Source of the DNA: CAYFVR01 sp046541515
GTDB taxonomy: Bacteria; Desulfobacterota; Desulfobacteria; Desulfobacterales; Desulfococcaceae
DNA: 64,000 nucleotides
Assembly (NCBI GenBank): GCA_046541515.1
Contig: JBKHDD010000002.1
Coordinates: 22,750-86,749, forward strand
Reading direction: 5' to 3'
A program made the translations under genes and the position numbers. How positions within the stretch are numbered: the stretch's first letter is position 1; the number at the start of each line of letters is the position of its first letter. This document shows positions 1 to 9,041 of the stretch, one piece after another. The notes beneath the pieces are model-generated. The model did not search any database. It had not been told where the DNA came from and saw only the letters and a list, made by a program, of their open reading frames with translations.

Positions 1-150
1 CCCCTGGGGATCGTAGAACCGGGGCGGTTCGGCCGGTTCCGCCGCGTAGATCAGAGCGACGCGACTGGGGCGGGAAAACCGGGAGAGTCCTTCGCGCAGC
101 CCGTCGAAGACCTGAAAAATGCAGTGGTTTTGCTGGGAACGATCGGACAT
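1..150 (-). CDS. Unidentified protein, 5' end only
   Basis: The first 50 codons of a minus-strand gene that runs off the left edge of the window. The ATG at 148-150 follows a GGAG about ten bases upstream on the coding strand. The visible N-terminus begins MSDRSQQNHCIFQVFDGL and then has RPSRVALIYAAEPAEPPRFY, a compact soluble-looking segment without signal peptide or membrane helix. I do not recognise the family. It is divergent from radC across a 306-bp spacer. The gene is probably real because of the start context and clean reading frame, but the function is unknown. Confidence 0.55.
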   Translation of the reverse strand, partial: MSDRSQQNHCIFQVFDGLREGLSRFSRPSRVALIYAAEPAEPPRFYDPQG

Positions 151-456
151 GGGATCGGCTTCTCCGGGAGCGGGTGACCGGCGACGGCTCGAAGTTTACC
201 AGAATTCCGTCTCCGCGTCACCGGTTTTGCCGTTGGCGGTCGAACCGTTTTCCGGGATTTCAACCCTCTTGGCGCCTGAACCTGAATCCGATTCGCCCCG
301 TGCCAATCGGTTTCCGATCCGCTCCGACCGATTCCCGGCCATTCGCCGCCGTCCCGGCGGGCTTGCATCCCCACGCGAATGTGGTAGGAAAAACGGCCGG
401 AGACCCGACCGGACGTTTCGGTCCTCGGGCGAAACGGAAACGCGAAGGAAAATGTC
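151..456. other. Intergenic spacer between divergent genes
   Basis: This spacer separates the partial minus-strand gene from radC and must hold both promoters. The only weak candidate I see for radC is TTGCAT near 362 with TAGGAA 16 bases further on, which is a poor -10. No terminator, repeat or RNA gene was recognised. Confidence 0.3.
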
Positions 457-1149
457 ATGTACGTGAGGGACGATCCCGGCCTGCGGATGGCCGACATGGC
501 GGCGGAGGACCGGCCCCGGGAGCGAATGTTGCGCCATGGCCCGAATCATCTGTCGGACCGGGAGCTGATGGCCATTCTGCTGGGGAAGGGGAGAAAAGGG
601 GAAGACGTGCTGGAGCTGGCTTCCCGGATTCTCGACCAGATCGACCGGAGCGGAGGCGTTCCGAAGATGGAAAAACTCATGGAAGAGCTGATGGCGGTCA
701 AGGGCGTCGGGCCCGCCAAGGCGGCGGTCGTCACGGCGGCCCTGGAATTCGCCCGGCGGCGCATTCGACCGGAAGGGGAGCGCATTCGGTCGCCTTCCGA
801 CGTGCTGCCGCTGATCCGCCACATCGCCGACCGGAAGCAGGAGCATCTGCTGGCCATCACCCTGAACGGCGCCAACGAGGTCATCGCCGTGCGGGTCATC
901 ACCGTGGGGCTGCTCAACCGGACTCAGGTCCATCCCCGGGAGGTCTTCGCCGACGCCGTCGCCGACCGGGCCGCGGCGCTGATCCTGGCTCACAACCATC
1001 CCTCCGGCAGCGTGGAGCCCAGCGCCGACGACCGGGCCGTCACCCGGCGGATCCATGAGGCCGGGGAGGTGCTCGGCATCTCCCTGCTGGATCATCTGAT
1101 CTTCGCGCGGCGAGGCTATTTCAGCTTTAAAGAGGCGGGGGAAATCTAA
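457..1149 (+). CDS. radC: RadC family protein (JAB/MPN domain), copy 1
   Basis: RadC-family (UPF0758) protein of 230 residues, the usual length. The N-terminal third holds the helix-hairpin-helix-like element (ELMAVKGVGPAKAAVVTAAL, about 75-95). The C-terminal half is the JAB1/MPN metalloprotease-like domain with HNHPSG at about 179-184 and the downstream acidic residues (SADDRA), so the putative zinc site looks intact. The ATG follows GAAGGA. The biochemical role of RadC is not settled; its original link to DNA repair has been questioned. It stands alone, and a second, clearly different radC copy lies at 18866-19585. The family call is secure and the role is not. Confidence 0.9.
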   Translation: MYVRDDPGLRMADMAAEDRPRERMLRHGPNHLSDRELMAILLGKGRKGEDVLELASRILDQIDRSGGVPKMEKLMEELMAVKGVGPAKAAVVTAALEFARRRIRPEGERIRSPSDVLPLIRHIADRKQEHLLAITLNGANEVIAVRVITVGLLNRTQVHPREVFADAVADRAAALILAHNHPSGSVEPSADDRAVTRRIHEAGEVLGISLLDHLIFARRGYFSFKEAGEI

Positions 1150-1299
1150 GGCGAATCCCAAGAATTTTCATATCGGAAAACACCCCTCCGGCCTTCCTCA
1201 AGGGGGAGTTGGCCGGCGGCTTCCCCAGGCTTGGAGGGGGGCGGCGGGACATCGGTATCGATATTTCCGCAAATCGCCTAACCGGTTCTTCCTTCCCCC

Positions 1300-1328
1300 T
1301 TGCATGTTTGACGGCGAATTCGTATGAT
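1300..1328 (+). promoter_or_regulatory. Sigma-70-type promoter upstream of HAD gene and pepA
   Basis: TTGCAT at 1300-1305 and TATGAT at 1323-1328 are separated by exactly 17 bases. They lie about 70 bases ahead of the HAD gene start. The match is good by eye but is not experimentally supported. Confidence 0.5.
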
Positions 1329-1398
1329 GATCCGGTAAAAATTTGCCATTCGTTCACGCATTGGTTTGCTCGTCCGTTTACGCACATGGGGAGGCGGG

Positions 1399-1869
1399 AT
1401 GATCGACGTGGAAGTTCCGGGCTTCGGGCGGCTGGGAATCGAACATTTGGTGTTGGACTACAACGGGACCCTGGCCGTGGACGGTCGCCCGGTGGACGGC
1501 GTGGCCGACGATCTCAACGCCCTGGCCGACCGGCTCGCGGTGCACGTGGTCACCGCCGACACCTTCGGCAAGGCGGCCGAGGCCCTTTCGGAGGTCCGTT
1601 GCCGCCTGGAAATTCTGCCGCCCGGCGGCCAGGACGTGGCCAAACGGGATTTTGTCCAAGCCCTTGGGGCGGATCGAACCGCCGCCGTGGGCAACGGGCG
1701 CAACGACCGGCTCATGCTGCGGGCGGCGGCGGTTGGGATTGCGGTGATCCTGGCCGAAGGCGCCGCCGGCCTCACGCTGGCGGACGCCGACGTGGTGACC
1801 ACCGGAATCCGCCCGGCACTCGCGCTGCTGTCCAATCCCCTCCGCCTTGTCGCCACCCTTCGTTCCTGA
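1399..1869 (+). CDS. Small HAD-family hydrolase (soluble P-type-ATPase-like)
   Basis: A 156-residue cytosolic protein of the haloacid dehalogenase superfamily, close to the group annotated as soluble P-type ATPases (COG4087). The nucleophile motif is LVLDYNGTLAVDG near residue 18, and the C-terminal loop has AVGNGRNDRLML, the acidic motif that binds magnesium. There is no cap domain. The ATG at 1399 is chosen because GGGGAGG lies at 1387-1394; a TTG eleven codons upstream has no such site. It probably shares a transcript with pepA, which begins 45 bases later. The substrate is unknown. Confidence 0.8.
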   Translation: MIDVEVPGFGRLGIEHLVLDYNGTLAVDGRPVDGVADDLNALADRLAVHVVTADTFGKAAEALSEVRCRLEILPPGGQDVAKRDFVQALGADRTAAVGNGRNDRLMLRAAAVGIAVILAEGAAGLTLADADVVTTGIRPALALLSNPLRLVATLRS

Positions 1870-1914
1870 GCCCCGGCCGTCGATTCCCGTTTTTACCCGC
1901 AAGGAGTTCGATAC

Positions 1915-3405
1915 ATGCTGGAACTTACCGCGCTGGACCTTGGTCGGGATCCCATCCCGGCACTGGCGGTTCCGGTCTGCGAAGACCGATCCATCCATTC
2001 CCATCCGAGCCTGGAGGCGCTGATCCGCCGCCTGGAAGCCTACCCCGAATTTAAGGGGAAATCCGAACAGAAACTGATTCTCCACGGACTGGAAGACGCC
2101 GGAGCCCGCCGGGCGATTTTTCTGGGGCTGGGCGAGGCCGACGCCGTGGACGCCGGGGCGTTGCGCAATTTGGCCGGCCGGGCGGTCAAGGCGGCCATGG
2201 AGGCCGAGCTGACGGAGCTGGCCATCGCGGCCCCCGATTCGGACGCCGTTGCCCCGGAAAAAGGCGAAATCTTCGCCGCCATGCTGGAAGGCGCCGGGCT
2301 GGCCAACCATCTTTCCGACGACTACAAATCCGAGCGCAAAAAGCGGCTCCTGGACCGGATTCGGCTGTTCGCGCCATCCGAGCCGGGAGCCGCCCACGCC
2401 GATCTGGCCGCCCGCGCCGAGGCGCTGGCCGCCGGGACCCATCTGGCCCGGGAGTGGGTCAACCGGCCGGCCAACGACAAAACCCCGGAGCGCTACGCCG
2501 CCGCCATCGTGGAAGCGGCCGAGGCGGTCGGGCTAAAAACCACGGTGATGGACGAGGCGGAACTTCGGGAGCGCGGCTTCGGCGCCATGCTGGCGGTGGC
2601 CCAGGGCAGCGAGTCCAAGGGCAAGCTGGTGATCCTGGAGTACGAGCCCGAATTGAATATGACCGGGGGGACGCCGGAACGGACCGTGGTCCTGGTGGGC
2701 AAGGGCGTCACCTTCGACACCGGCGGCTACAACCTCAAGATTGGCGGCTCCATGAGCGGCATGAAGGCCGACATGGGCGGTTCCGCCGCCGTGGCCGCCG
2801 CGCTGGTCACCGCCGCCCGGCTGCGGCCCAAAGACCGGATCGTCGGCCTGACGCCGCTGGTGGAAAACATGGTCTCCGGCAACGCCGTCCGGCCCGGCGA
2901 CGTGTTCAAAAGCTACCTGGGCAAGACGGTGGAGATCGGCAACACCGACGCGGAAGGGCGGCTGATTCTGATCGACGCCATGGCCTACGCCGTCGAAACC
3001 TACCAGCCCGATCTGATGATCGACTTCGCCACGCTCACCGGGGCCTGTCTCATGGGGCTGGGCGAGCGCATCGCCGGCGTGTTTACCAAGGACGACGCCC
3101 TGGCCGAGGCCATCGTGGCGGCCGGGACGGCCACCGGCGATCGCTGCTGGCGGCTGCCCCTCCCCGACGACTACAAGGAGTACCTCAAGAGCGATCTGGC
3201 CGACATCAGCAACATGCCCAGCGTTCGCTGGGGCGGGGCCATCACCGCCGCGCTGTTTCTGTCGGAATTCGTGGGCGACGCAAGATGGGCCCACATCGAC
3301 ATCGCGGGGCCCGTTCAGGCCAAAAAGGGGACCGCCGTCAGCCCGCCCGGGGCCACCGGCTTCGGCGTCCGGCTCATCTTCGACCTGCTGAACCGGCTGG
3401 GCTGA
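1915..3405 (+). CDS. pepA: Leucyl aminopeptidase (M17 family)
   Basis: Cytosolic aminopeptidase of 496 residues that removes N-terminal residues from peptides using two metal ions. The catalytic C-terminal domain carries VGKGVTFDTGGYNLK at about 261-275 and the family signature NTDAEGRL at about 343-350, which together hold the metal ligands and catalytic lysine and arginine. Length and N-terminal macro-like domain fit the PepA family. AAGGAG precedes the ATG. The gene sits between a HAD phosphatase and a signalling protein that starts 14 bases after its stop, so co-transcription is likely. Some PepA proteins also bind DNA; nothing here tests that. Confidence 0.95.
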   Translation: MLELTALDLGRDPIPALAVPVCEDRSIHSHPSLEALIRRLEAYPEFKGKSEQKLILHGLEDAGARRAIFLGLGEADAVDAGALRNLAGRAVKAAMEAELTELAIAAPDSDAVAPEKGEIFAAMLEGAGLANHLSDDYKSERKKRLLDRIRLFAPSEPGAAHADLAARAEALAAGTHLAREWVNRPANDKTPERYAAAIVEAAEAVGLKTTVMDEAELRERGFGAMLAVAQGSESKGKLVILEYEPELNMTGGTPERTVVLVGKGVTFDTGGYNLKIGGSMSGMKADMGGSAAVAAALVTAARLRPKDRIVGLTPLVENMVSGNAVRPGDVFKSYLGKTVEIGNTDAEGRLILIDAMAYAVETYQPDLMIDFATLTGACLMGLGERIAGVFTKDDALAEAIVAAGTATGDRCWRLPLPDDYKEYLKSDLADISNMPSVRWGGAITAALFLSEFVGDARWAHIDIAGPVQAKKGTAVSPPGATGFGVRLIFDLLNRLG

Positions 3406-3418
3406 ATCGGCGTCGATC

Positions 3419-5269
3419 GTGGCGGACCATGCCAACGTCATCCGGGGGGTTCCGCTCTTCCGGGAGCTGCCCGAGGAAGACATCCGGCGGATCGCCGCCG
3501 TCTGCCGGCCTCGGGATTTCCGGCCCGAGGAGGTGGTTTTCTCCGAGGGGGCGCCGGGGGACGAGTTTTTCATCGTCCTGGAAGGGGCCGTTGACATCTG
3601 GAAGGATTACGACGGCCCCGAGCGCGGCCTGCTGGCCACCTGCGGGCCCGGGGAATCCTTCGGAGAGCTGGCGCTGATCGACCAGGACCCCCGAAGCGCC
3701 ACGGTGGTGGCCCGGGATGCGGTGTCCGCGCTGGTGATCGAGCGGGAGGATTTTCATCGGGTCGTCTTGGCCTCGGGCCACATGGCCCTGTCGGTCATGC
3801 AGTCGCTGTCGGCCATGATCCGGGCGCGCACCGACCGGTTCATCCACAATCTGCGGGAGCGCAACCGCCACCTGGAACGGGCCTACGCCCGGCTGAAGCG
3901 GGAAATCGAGGACCGTCGCCAGGCCGAACGGCGGCTGCACCACCAGGCCTTTCACGACCCGCTCACCGAGCTGCCCAACCGCGCCCTGTTTCTCAACCGG
4001 CTGCAAAGCGTCATGGACCGCTGCAGGGAAAAGGGCAAGGCGGACTTCGCCGTGCTCTACCTGGACGTGGACCGCTTCAGCGTGGTCAACGAAAGCCTGG
4101 GCCACGTGGCCGGGGACGAGGCCCTGGTCAAGGTGGCCGACCGGCTGCGCCGTTGCGTGCGCCGTTCGGAAACCCTCGCCCGCTTTGGCGGCGACGAGTT
4201 CGCGGTGCTCATGGAGGGCGTCGCCCGCATCGAGGATACGTTGCGGGTGGCCCGGCGCATCCGGGACGAGCTGGCCTCCCCCATCGGCCTGTCGGGCCGG
4301 GAGATTTTTCTGACCGCCAGCGTCGGCATCGTGCCGGGGCGGGACATTTACCGCACCACCGTGGAGGTGCTTCGGGACGCCGACATCGCCATGTACGCCG
4401 CCAAGGCCCGGGGGCTGGGCGAATACCTGGTCTACGACGAGAGCCTCCACGACGACACCGTCTCCCTTCTCCAGTTGGAAACCGATCTGCGGGGCGCGGT
4501 GGCCCGGGGAGAGTTTTCCCTGGCCTATCAGCCCATCGTCCGCCTTTCCGACGGGCGGGTGGTGGGTTTTGAAACGCTGGCGCGCTGGGAGCATCCCGAA
4601 CGCGGCCCCGTCTCCCCGGAAACCTTCGTGCCCATCGCCGAGCGGACGGGGACCATTGTCCCGCTGGGGGAGTGGCTGCTGCGGGAGGCCTGCCGCCGGT
4701 TGCGGGACTGGCTGGACCGGCATCCCGACGCTCCCCGGCGCTACCTCAACGTCAATATCTCCGGCAAACAGTTCATGCAGCCCGATTTTCTGACTGTTTT
4801 CCGTCGGGCCGCGGGGGATTCCGGCCTGCCGGGCAGTCTGCTGCGGGTGGAGCTGACCGAAAGCGTGCTCATCGAAAACGTGGACCACATGGCCGACACC
4901 CTTTCCGGCCTCAAGGCGATGGGCGTTCGCATCGCCATCGACGACTTCGGCACCGGCTACTCCTCCCTGTCCTACCTTCATCGCTTCCCCATCGACGTGA
5001 TCAAAATCGACCGCTCCTTCGTGGTGCGCATGGGCAGCCGGGAAAAGCGGGATCTGGTGGCCGTCATCGTTTCCATCGCCCACGGGATGAACATGACCGT
5101 GGTGGCTGAAGGGGTGGAGACCGAGGAGCAGCTCGCCACCCTGCGGGAATACGGCTGCGAATACGGCCAGGGCTTTCTGTTTTCCGAGCCGCTGACGCCC
5201 GAGGCGGCGGAAACGCTGATCCGCGGGGTCGGCGAAGAAACCCCCTGGCCCCGCCTGTTCCCCGCCTGA
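3419..5269 (+). CDS. cNMP-binding / GGDEF / EAL signalling protein
   Basis: A 616-residue protein with three modules: a CRP-type cyclic-nucleotide-binding beta-roll (about 8-130), a short coiled linker (about 150-180), a GGDEF domain and an EAL domain. The cyclase motif FGGDEF is intact at about 256-261. The EAL domain has ETLARW in place of EALLRW near 385 but keeps NVNISGKQF, ELTESVLIEN, DDFGTGYSSLSYL and AEGVETEEQ, so phosphodiesterase activity is plausible. There are no membrane helices. It probably makes or degrades cyclic di-GMP in response to a bound nucleotide. The start is GTG at 3419, 14 bases after pepA. Confidence 0.9.
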   Translation: MADHANVIRGVPLFRELPEEDIRRIAAVCRPRDFRPEEVVFSEGAPGDEFFIVLEGAVDIWKDYDGPERGLLATCGPGESFGELALIDQDPRSATVVARDAVSALVIEREDFHRVVLASGHMALSVMQSLSAMIRARTDRFIHNLRERNRHLERAYARLKREIEDRRQAERRLHHQAFHDPLTELPNRALFLNRLQSVMDRCREKGKADFAVLYLDVDRFSVVNESLGHVAGDEALVKVADRLRRCVRRSETLARFGGDEFAVLMEGVARIEDTLRVARRIRDELASPIGLSGREIFLTASVGIVPGRDIYRTTVEVLRDADIAMYAAKARGLGEYLVYDESLHDDTVSLLQLETDLRGAVARGEFSLAYQPIVRLSDGRVVGFETLARWEHPERGPVSPETFVPIAERTGTIVPLGEWLLREACRRLRDWLDRHPDAPRRYLNVNISGKQFMQPDFLTVFRRAAGDSGLPGSLLRVELTESVLIENVDHMADTLSGLKAMGVRIAIDDFGTGYSSLSYLHRFPIDVIKIDRSFVVRMGSREKRDLVAVIVSIAHGMNMTVVAEGVETEEQLATLREYGCEYGQGFLFSEPLTPEAAETLIRGVGEETPWPRLFPA

Positions 5270-5341
5270 GGTTCCGTCGGCCAAATGCGGGCCGGCCGGG
5301 CGAACCGGTGGCGGTCGATGGTCCCGTTTCGATTCGAGCCC

Positions 5342-6703
5342 TCAGATTTCCTCCCATCGGTCGAGGTCGATGCCGTGGCCGTCCGGCCCGCCCGGCCAGT
5401 AAAGGTTGAGGATTTCGTCCAGGGAAGTGACGCCCCGGGCCGCCTTGTCGAATCCGTCCGCCAGCATGGGGCGAACGCCCCGCTCCCGGAATTTCCGCCG
5501 CAGATCGATCTGCGAGGGACCTTCGGTGATGTACTTGCCGAGTTCCTCGTCGATTTCCACCACCTCGAAAATGCCGATCCGACCGCGAAAGCCGTACTGG
5601 TCGCAGGCGTCGCAACCGCCGGGAACGTAGACCGTTTCCGGCGGCGCGAGGCGCAGCCGCTCGAACCATTCCCGGCTCTCGCCGTCCAGCGGGACCGGCT
5701 TTCGGCATTCCGGGCAGAGCCGCCGCACCAGATTCTGGGAGACGATGGCCCGCAGGGCTCCGCCGAGGATGGTATACGGCACGGAAAGGAAGTGAAACGC
5801 CTCCACCGCCGCCGCCGCGTCCCGGGAATGAATGGTGGCCAAAACGAACTGGGCCGCGGCCGCCGCCCGGGCGGAGGTGACGGCGGACGCCGCGTCCCGA
5901 ATTTCCGAGACCACCAAAAGGTCCGGGTCCATGCGCAGCATGACCCGCAGCCCTTCGGCCATGGTCAACTCGTGTCGGTCGTCCACTTCCACCTGGCGGA
6001 TGTAGGGAATGTCGAATTCCACCGGGTCCTCGATGCTGACCGCGATCAGGGAGGAAAGGTCGAAGGTCCGGGCCAGGGAGTAGAGCGTGGTGGTCTTCCC
6101 CGCGCCGGTGGGTCCGGCCACGACCACCAGCCCCTGGGGACGGCCGAGGCTGCGGCGGACGGCGTCCATGTCTTCGTCCCGGATGCCCAGTTTGGTCACG
6201 TCGGTCAGGGCTTCGGGCGGGGTGAGAATGCGCAGGTGGGCGGCCTCTTGAACGCCCACCGGCATCAGCGTGACCCGGACGTCTTTGCTGTTTTCCCCTT
6301 CCCGCCAGGTGAATTGGCCTTCCAGGGGGAAGAAAATCCGGCCGAATTCCATTTCGGTTTCCACCCGAATCTGCACCAGAATCCGCTTGGACAGTTCGGG
6401 GGAGAGGGCGCCGATCTCCCGGACGGCGCCGTCCAGCCGAATCCGCACCAGCAGCCCCTCCGGCGCCGGGTCCAAATGGATGTCGGTGGCCGATTTGCCC
6501 ACAGCCATTTTCACCAGATCGAACAGCGGGTCCAGCTCTTCGTCGCCGTTTTTCAACTCCGCGTCGGCATGGTCATTTTCGACCTCGGCGTTTTCTTCGC
6601 TTTTCTCGGTTTGCGTTTCGGTTTCCGCAATTTCGTTTTCCGCGTTTTCTTCCCGTTCTTCGGATTCCTTCGGCCGTTTTTCCGTTTCGGATGATGTTTT
6701 CAT
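5342..6703 (-). CDS. GspE/PilB-family secretion or pilus ATPase
   Basis: A 453-residue hexameric-type ATPase of the type II secretion / type IV pilus assembly family. After an acidic, low-complexity N-terminal tail of about 65 residues come the N2 domain (SATDIHLDPAPEGLLVRIRL), Walker A GPTGAGKTTTLYS, the Asp box (SIEDPVEF), Walker B-like DPDLLVVSEIRD and the tetracysteine zinc motif CPEC...CDAC. The large N-terminal domain of GspE/PilB is missing and is replaced by the Glu/Lys-rich tail. The ATG at 6703 is chosen because AGAGGAA precedes it. No pilin, secretin or platform gene is adjacent, so the machine it serves is unknown. Confidence 0.85.
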   Translation of the reverse strand: MKTSSETEKRPKESEEREENAENEIAETETQTEKSEENAEVENDHADAELKNGDEELDPLFDLVKMAVGKSATDIHLDPAPEGLLVRIRLDGAVREIGALSPELSKRILVQIRVETEMEFGRIFFPLEGQFTWREGENSKDVRVTLMPVGVQEAAHLRILTPPEALTDVTKLGIRDEDMDAVRRSLGRPQGLVVVAGPTGAGKTTTLYSLARTFDLSSLIAVSIEDPVEFDIPYIRQVEVDDRHELTMAEGLRVMLRMDPDLLVVSEIRDAASAVTSARAAAAAQFVLATIHSRDAAAAVEAFHFLSVPYTILGGALRAIVSQNLVRRLCPECRKPVPLDGESREWFERLRLAPPETVYVPGGCDACDQYGFRGRIGIFEVVEIDEELGKYITEGPSQIDLRRKFRERGVRPMLADGFDKAARGVTSLDEILNLYWPGGPDGHGIDLDRWEEI

Positions 6704-6803
6704 GGGGTTCCTCTGAAGTTGGGTTTGGGGGGACGCCGGCAATTGATTTGCGTCGAAAGGAAAGCTAAGGCGGAGAAGCAAGGAATGTCAACGCGATGGG
6801 GTT

Positions 6804-7712
6804 TTATGCTGGATTGAAGATGTTTCTTCGGGGTCGTCCCTTTTTGGCCGGTGGCCGCGGATTCCGGGATGTGGCGGTTTCCTCCCATTCCTCCACATAT
6901 TTTTTGGCCGTTCGCCGGTCCAGCCCGGTGATCCGATTCGATGCGTGTTTCCGGATACTGGGACAGGTTGATGGCGATGAAGGAGCGGGCGAAGCTCTCC
7001 ACGAAACAGCCCTTCCGGGCGTCGAAAGGGATGAAGCCGGACCGGCCGATGGCTCCGGCGGCGGCCCCCTTTCCCGTCCCGGTTTCGCCGAGAAGCAGGG
7101 TGGAAAAATCTTCCATCCGGTTCCAGAGATGGCGGTTGCAGAGGTCCATGTCCCGGGTGAAGACGTTGTTCCACAGCTTCCGGCGGAGTTCGCCCATGGC
7201 GGGGCTGCAACCGGCCAAATTGTGGCGAATGAAGAAGAGGGCGCGGCGAATCTGGTAGACCGGCTCGAAATAGCGGTGGGCGTCGGCCTCCGAAAAATTC
7301 CGGGCCAAGAGCCAGCGGATGGCGGATTTGGCGAAGGGCACGGGGAGGGGACGGTCCCCGGCGGCCTCCTGGTTCCGGATAAATTGGTCCATTTCCGGGA
7401 TGCGGGCGTGGAAAAAGTGGAAGAGCGGGGCATTGCGGACCAGGGTTTGGTCCTGGCCGGAGAAGTTGCGGAGATCGGCCGGTCCCGAGGCTTCGAACGC
7501 TTCGATCCGGTCGGCGACGGCCTCGATCAACGGGGCGATCCGGTCTTCGTGGGTTGGGACCGATTCCAACCCGGCGATCTCCAAATCCAGCGCCTCCCGC
7601 TGCGGCCCGAAGGGGTTGGCGAACACGGCCTGGTTGACTTTGGCGAAGAAGTCGCGGGTTTCGGGGGGGGGGGAGCGAGCTGGGTTTTGAAATCATGGGC
7701 GGTAAATTTCAC
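6804..7712 (-). pseudogene. Broken sigma-54-interacting AAA+ activator
   Basis: Remnant of a transcriptional activator of sigma-54 RNA polymerase. From about 7660 down to 6950 one frame encodes the long N-terminal region and the start of the AAA+ domain (LLLGETGTGKGAAAGAIGRS, then FIAINLSQYPET). The sequence then jumps, around 6931-6948, into another frame that reads ITGLDRRTAKKYVEEW, which resembles the C-terminal DNA-binding helices. The GAFTGA loop, Walker B and sensor regions are missing, so a large internal deletion with frameshift is inferred. A run of 11 G at 7663-7673 also separates the likely GTG start (7712) from the body of the gene. It should be non-functional. Confidence 0.75.
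7663..7673. repeat. G11 homopolymer in 5' end of broken activator gene
   Basis: Eleven consecutive G on the plus strand (C on the coding strand). The likely GTG start at 7712 reads MKFTAHDFKTQLAP into the tract in one frame, while the conserved continuation ETRDFFAKVNQAVFANPF lies in another. A change in tract length would join them. It could be a slippage hotspot, decay or a sequencing error. Confidence 0.8.
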
Positions 7713-7721
7713 GTCGGCGGC

Positions 7722-7928
7722 TCAACACGGCCCGCCCTCGCGAATCTCGCGCACCGCCTCTTCGAATGGAATGGAATCCGTTGGATAACTTTTGGCCTCC
7801 TCGTATGCGCGAACATCGTCGAGGTCTTCCAGGGCTTCCAGAATTTTTCGCCATTCTTCGATGGGAACGACGAAGGCTTTTTGCCGGCCCTGCCCGTCCA
7901 CGATGCAATCTTCATGAATGGGAAACAT
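7722..7928 (-). CDS. Orphan Phd/YefM-like antitoxin
   Basis: A 68-residue acidic protein beginning MFPIHEDCIVDGQGRQKAFV and continuing VPIEEWRKILEALEDLDDV. It resembles the DNA-binding and toxin-neutralising part of Phd/YefM-type antitoxins, which usually sit just upstream of a RelE or Doc toxin. Here the next ORF downstream begins 10 bases on and is the broken sigma-54 activator, so no toxin is present. The start at 7928 is preferred over more upstream Met codons because the protein family begins near this point; the ribosome-binding site is weak. The gene may be a relic. Confidence 0.6.
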   Translation of the reverse strand: MFPIHEDCIVDGQGRQKAFVVPIEEWRKILEALEDLDDVRAYEEAKSYPTDSIPFEEAVREIREGGPC

Positions 7929-8399
7929 TGTCTCGCATCGCTGGGGGGAATTCCGTGCCGCTTTTCGGCCGATTTTCCAGGATCGCTCTTCAAAACTCCT
8001 AACCAAAATCCGCCTTTCCGTCAATTCGGCCTTTCGGAACGCCTGTTTTCCATCCGTTTTCCGTTCGAAACCCGCCATTTTTTTTGTGTGCCTCATATCC
8101 ATTTTATGAACAATCATTCGGCTTTCGCACGTTCTGAAATTCAATGTCTTAAGCCTGTAAATCTATTTGAAAAGGAGAACTTGTGTTCGAAAAATTCCTC
8201 CTGGCAGGCTTCTTGGCATCCCTCCCCTCAAAAAGCAATTCCAACCGCACATCACCCATGACAAGGGGGGGCATTATGAACCGGACGAAATCGTTTCGCG
8301 GAATTCTGCTTGGATGGATCGGCCTTATCCGTCCGGTCTGGCGGCGTTCCGGCGGGGGGGCGGCTTTGTTTTGGAAACGCCAAGGTTTGGAGGTTGCCC
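7929..8399. other. Non-coding stretch in decay tract
   Basis: No convincing gene, repeat or RNA was seen here. Long overlapping open frames exist on both strands but have no start context or recognisable motifs. The stretch lies between the orphan antitoxin start and the alpha/beta-hydrolase remnant. Confidence 0.4.
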
Positions 8400-8822
8400 G
8401 TCCATTCACGCGAAAACCAACGATCCAGACGAACGGCTCCGGGAGCAGTATCGTCTCGTCCAGCCTCTCCATTTTTGGGACCCAATTGATCCCGCGCCCG
8501 GCTTTTTCAACCATTTCGACGCCCAGGGGCCCGCCGCGAAACCTGGGACGACCTCCTCCGGCTTCAGGAATCGGGCCGCTATTCCGCCGAATTTTCCCCC
8601 ATCCATTGCCCGGTGTCCATGTTTCACGGCGACTACGATCCCCACCCCGGCCGAATGATCCGGGAGGGGTTGCGGCCCTTCCCGCCCCATCCGGAATATC
8701 GGGAATTCCCAAATTTCGGCCATTTTCTCTGGAACGAGAGGGAAGCGGCCCGGGACTTCTTTTCCGCTCTGGGCAGGTGGTTGGAGAAGCAGGCGGCGGA
8801 CGGCGGGCTTCGCGAATTCTGA
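8400..8822 (+). pseudogene. Alpha/beta-hydrolase remnant, 3' part only
   Basis: The last part of an alpha/beta-hydrolase gene. The segment from about 8545 reads RRETWDDLLRLQESGRYSAE and then MFHGDYDPHPGRMIREGL, with a later PNFGHFLWNE, ending at a TGA at 8822. The HGDYDPHPG and GH elements match the strand that carries the catalytic acid and the catalytic histidine of this fold. Just upstream, a different frame reads DPIDPAPGFFNHFDAQGPAA, which looks like the preceding part of the same protein, so a one-base frameshift near 8540 is likely. The nucleophile half and start are absent. Confidence 0.6.
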
Positions 8823-8970
8823 GCGCCTCCATTCGTTCCGTGCCGTTCTGGTCTGGGCTGACGCGGATCGATCCGATCCGTCCGATGGGAACGAGTGGAT
8901 TCGGCGCGGGTCCGGACCGCCCCCATGGCCGGTGATTCAACCCGGCGCCGGATCCCGGCAACAGCGTCCG

Positions 8971-9041
8971 GTTGGCATTTTCCATTTCCGTGACTACCTT
9001 TCTTCCGTATGGCAAACCCAACGGGTGAAAGGAAAATGCCA
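8971..9041 (+). promoter_or_regulatory. Inverted repeat overlapping start region of the 112-aa gene
   Basis: TGGCATTTTCC at 8971-8981 is perfectly complementary to GGAAAATGCCA at 9031-9041. The right arm covers the ribosome-binding site and first base of the ATG of the following gene, so pairing across the 49-base loop could hide the start. Regulation is inference. Confidence 0.35.
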
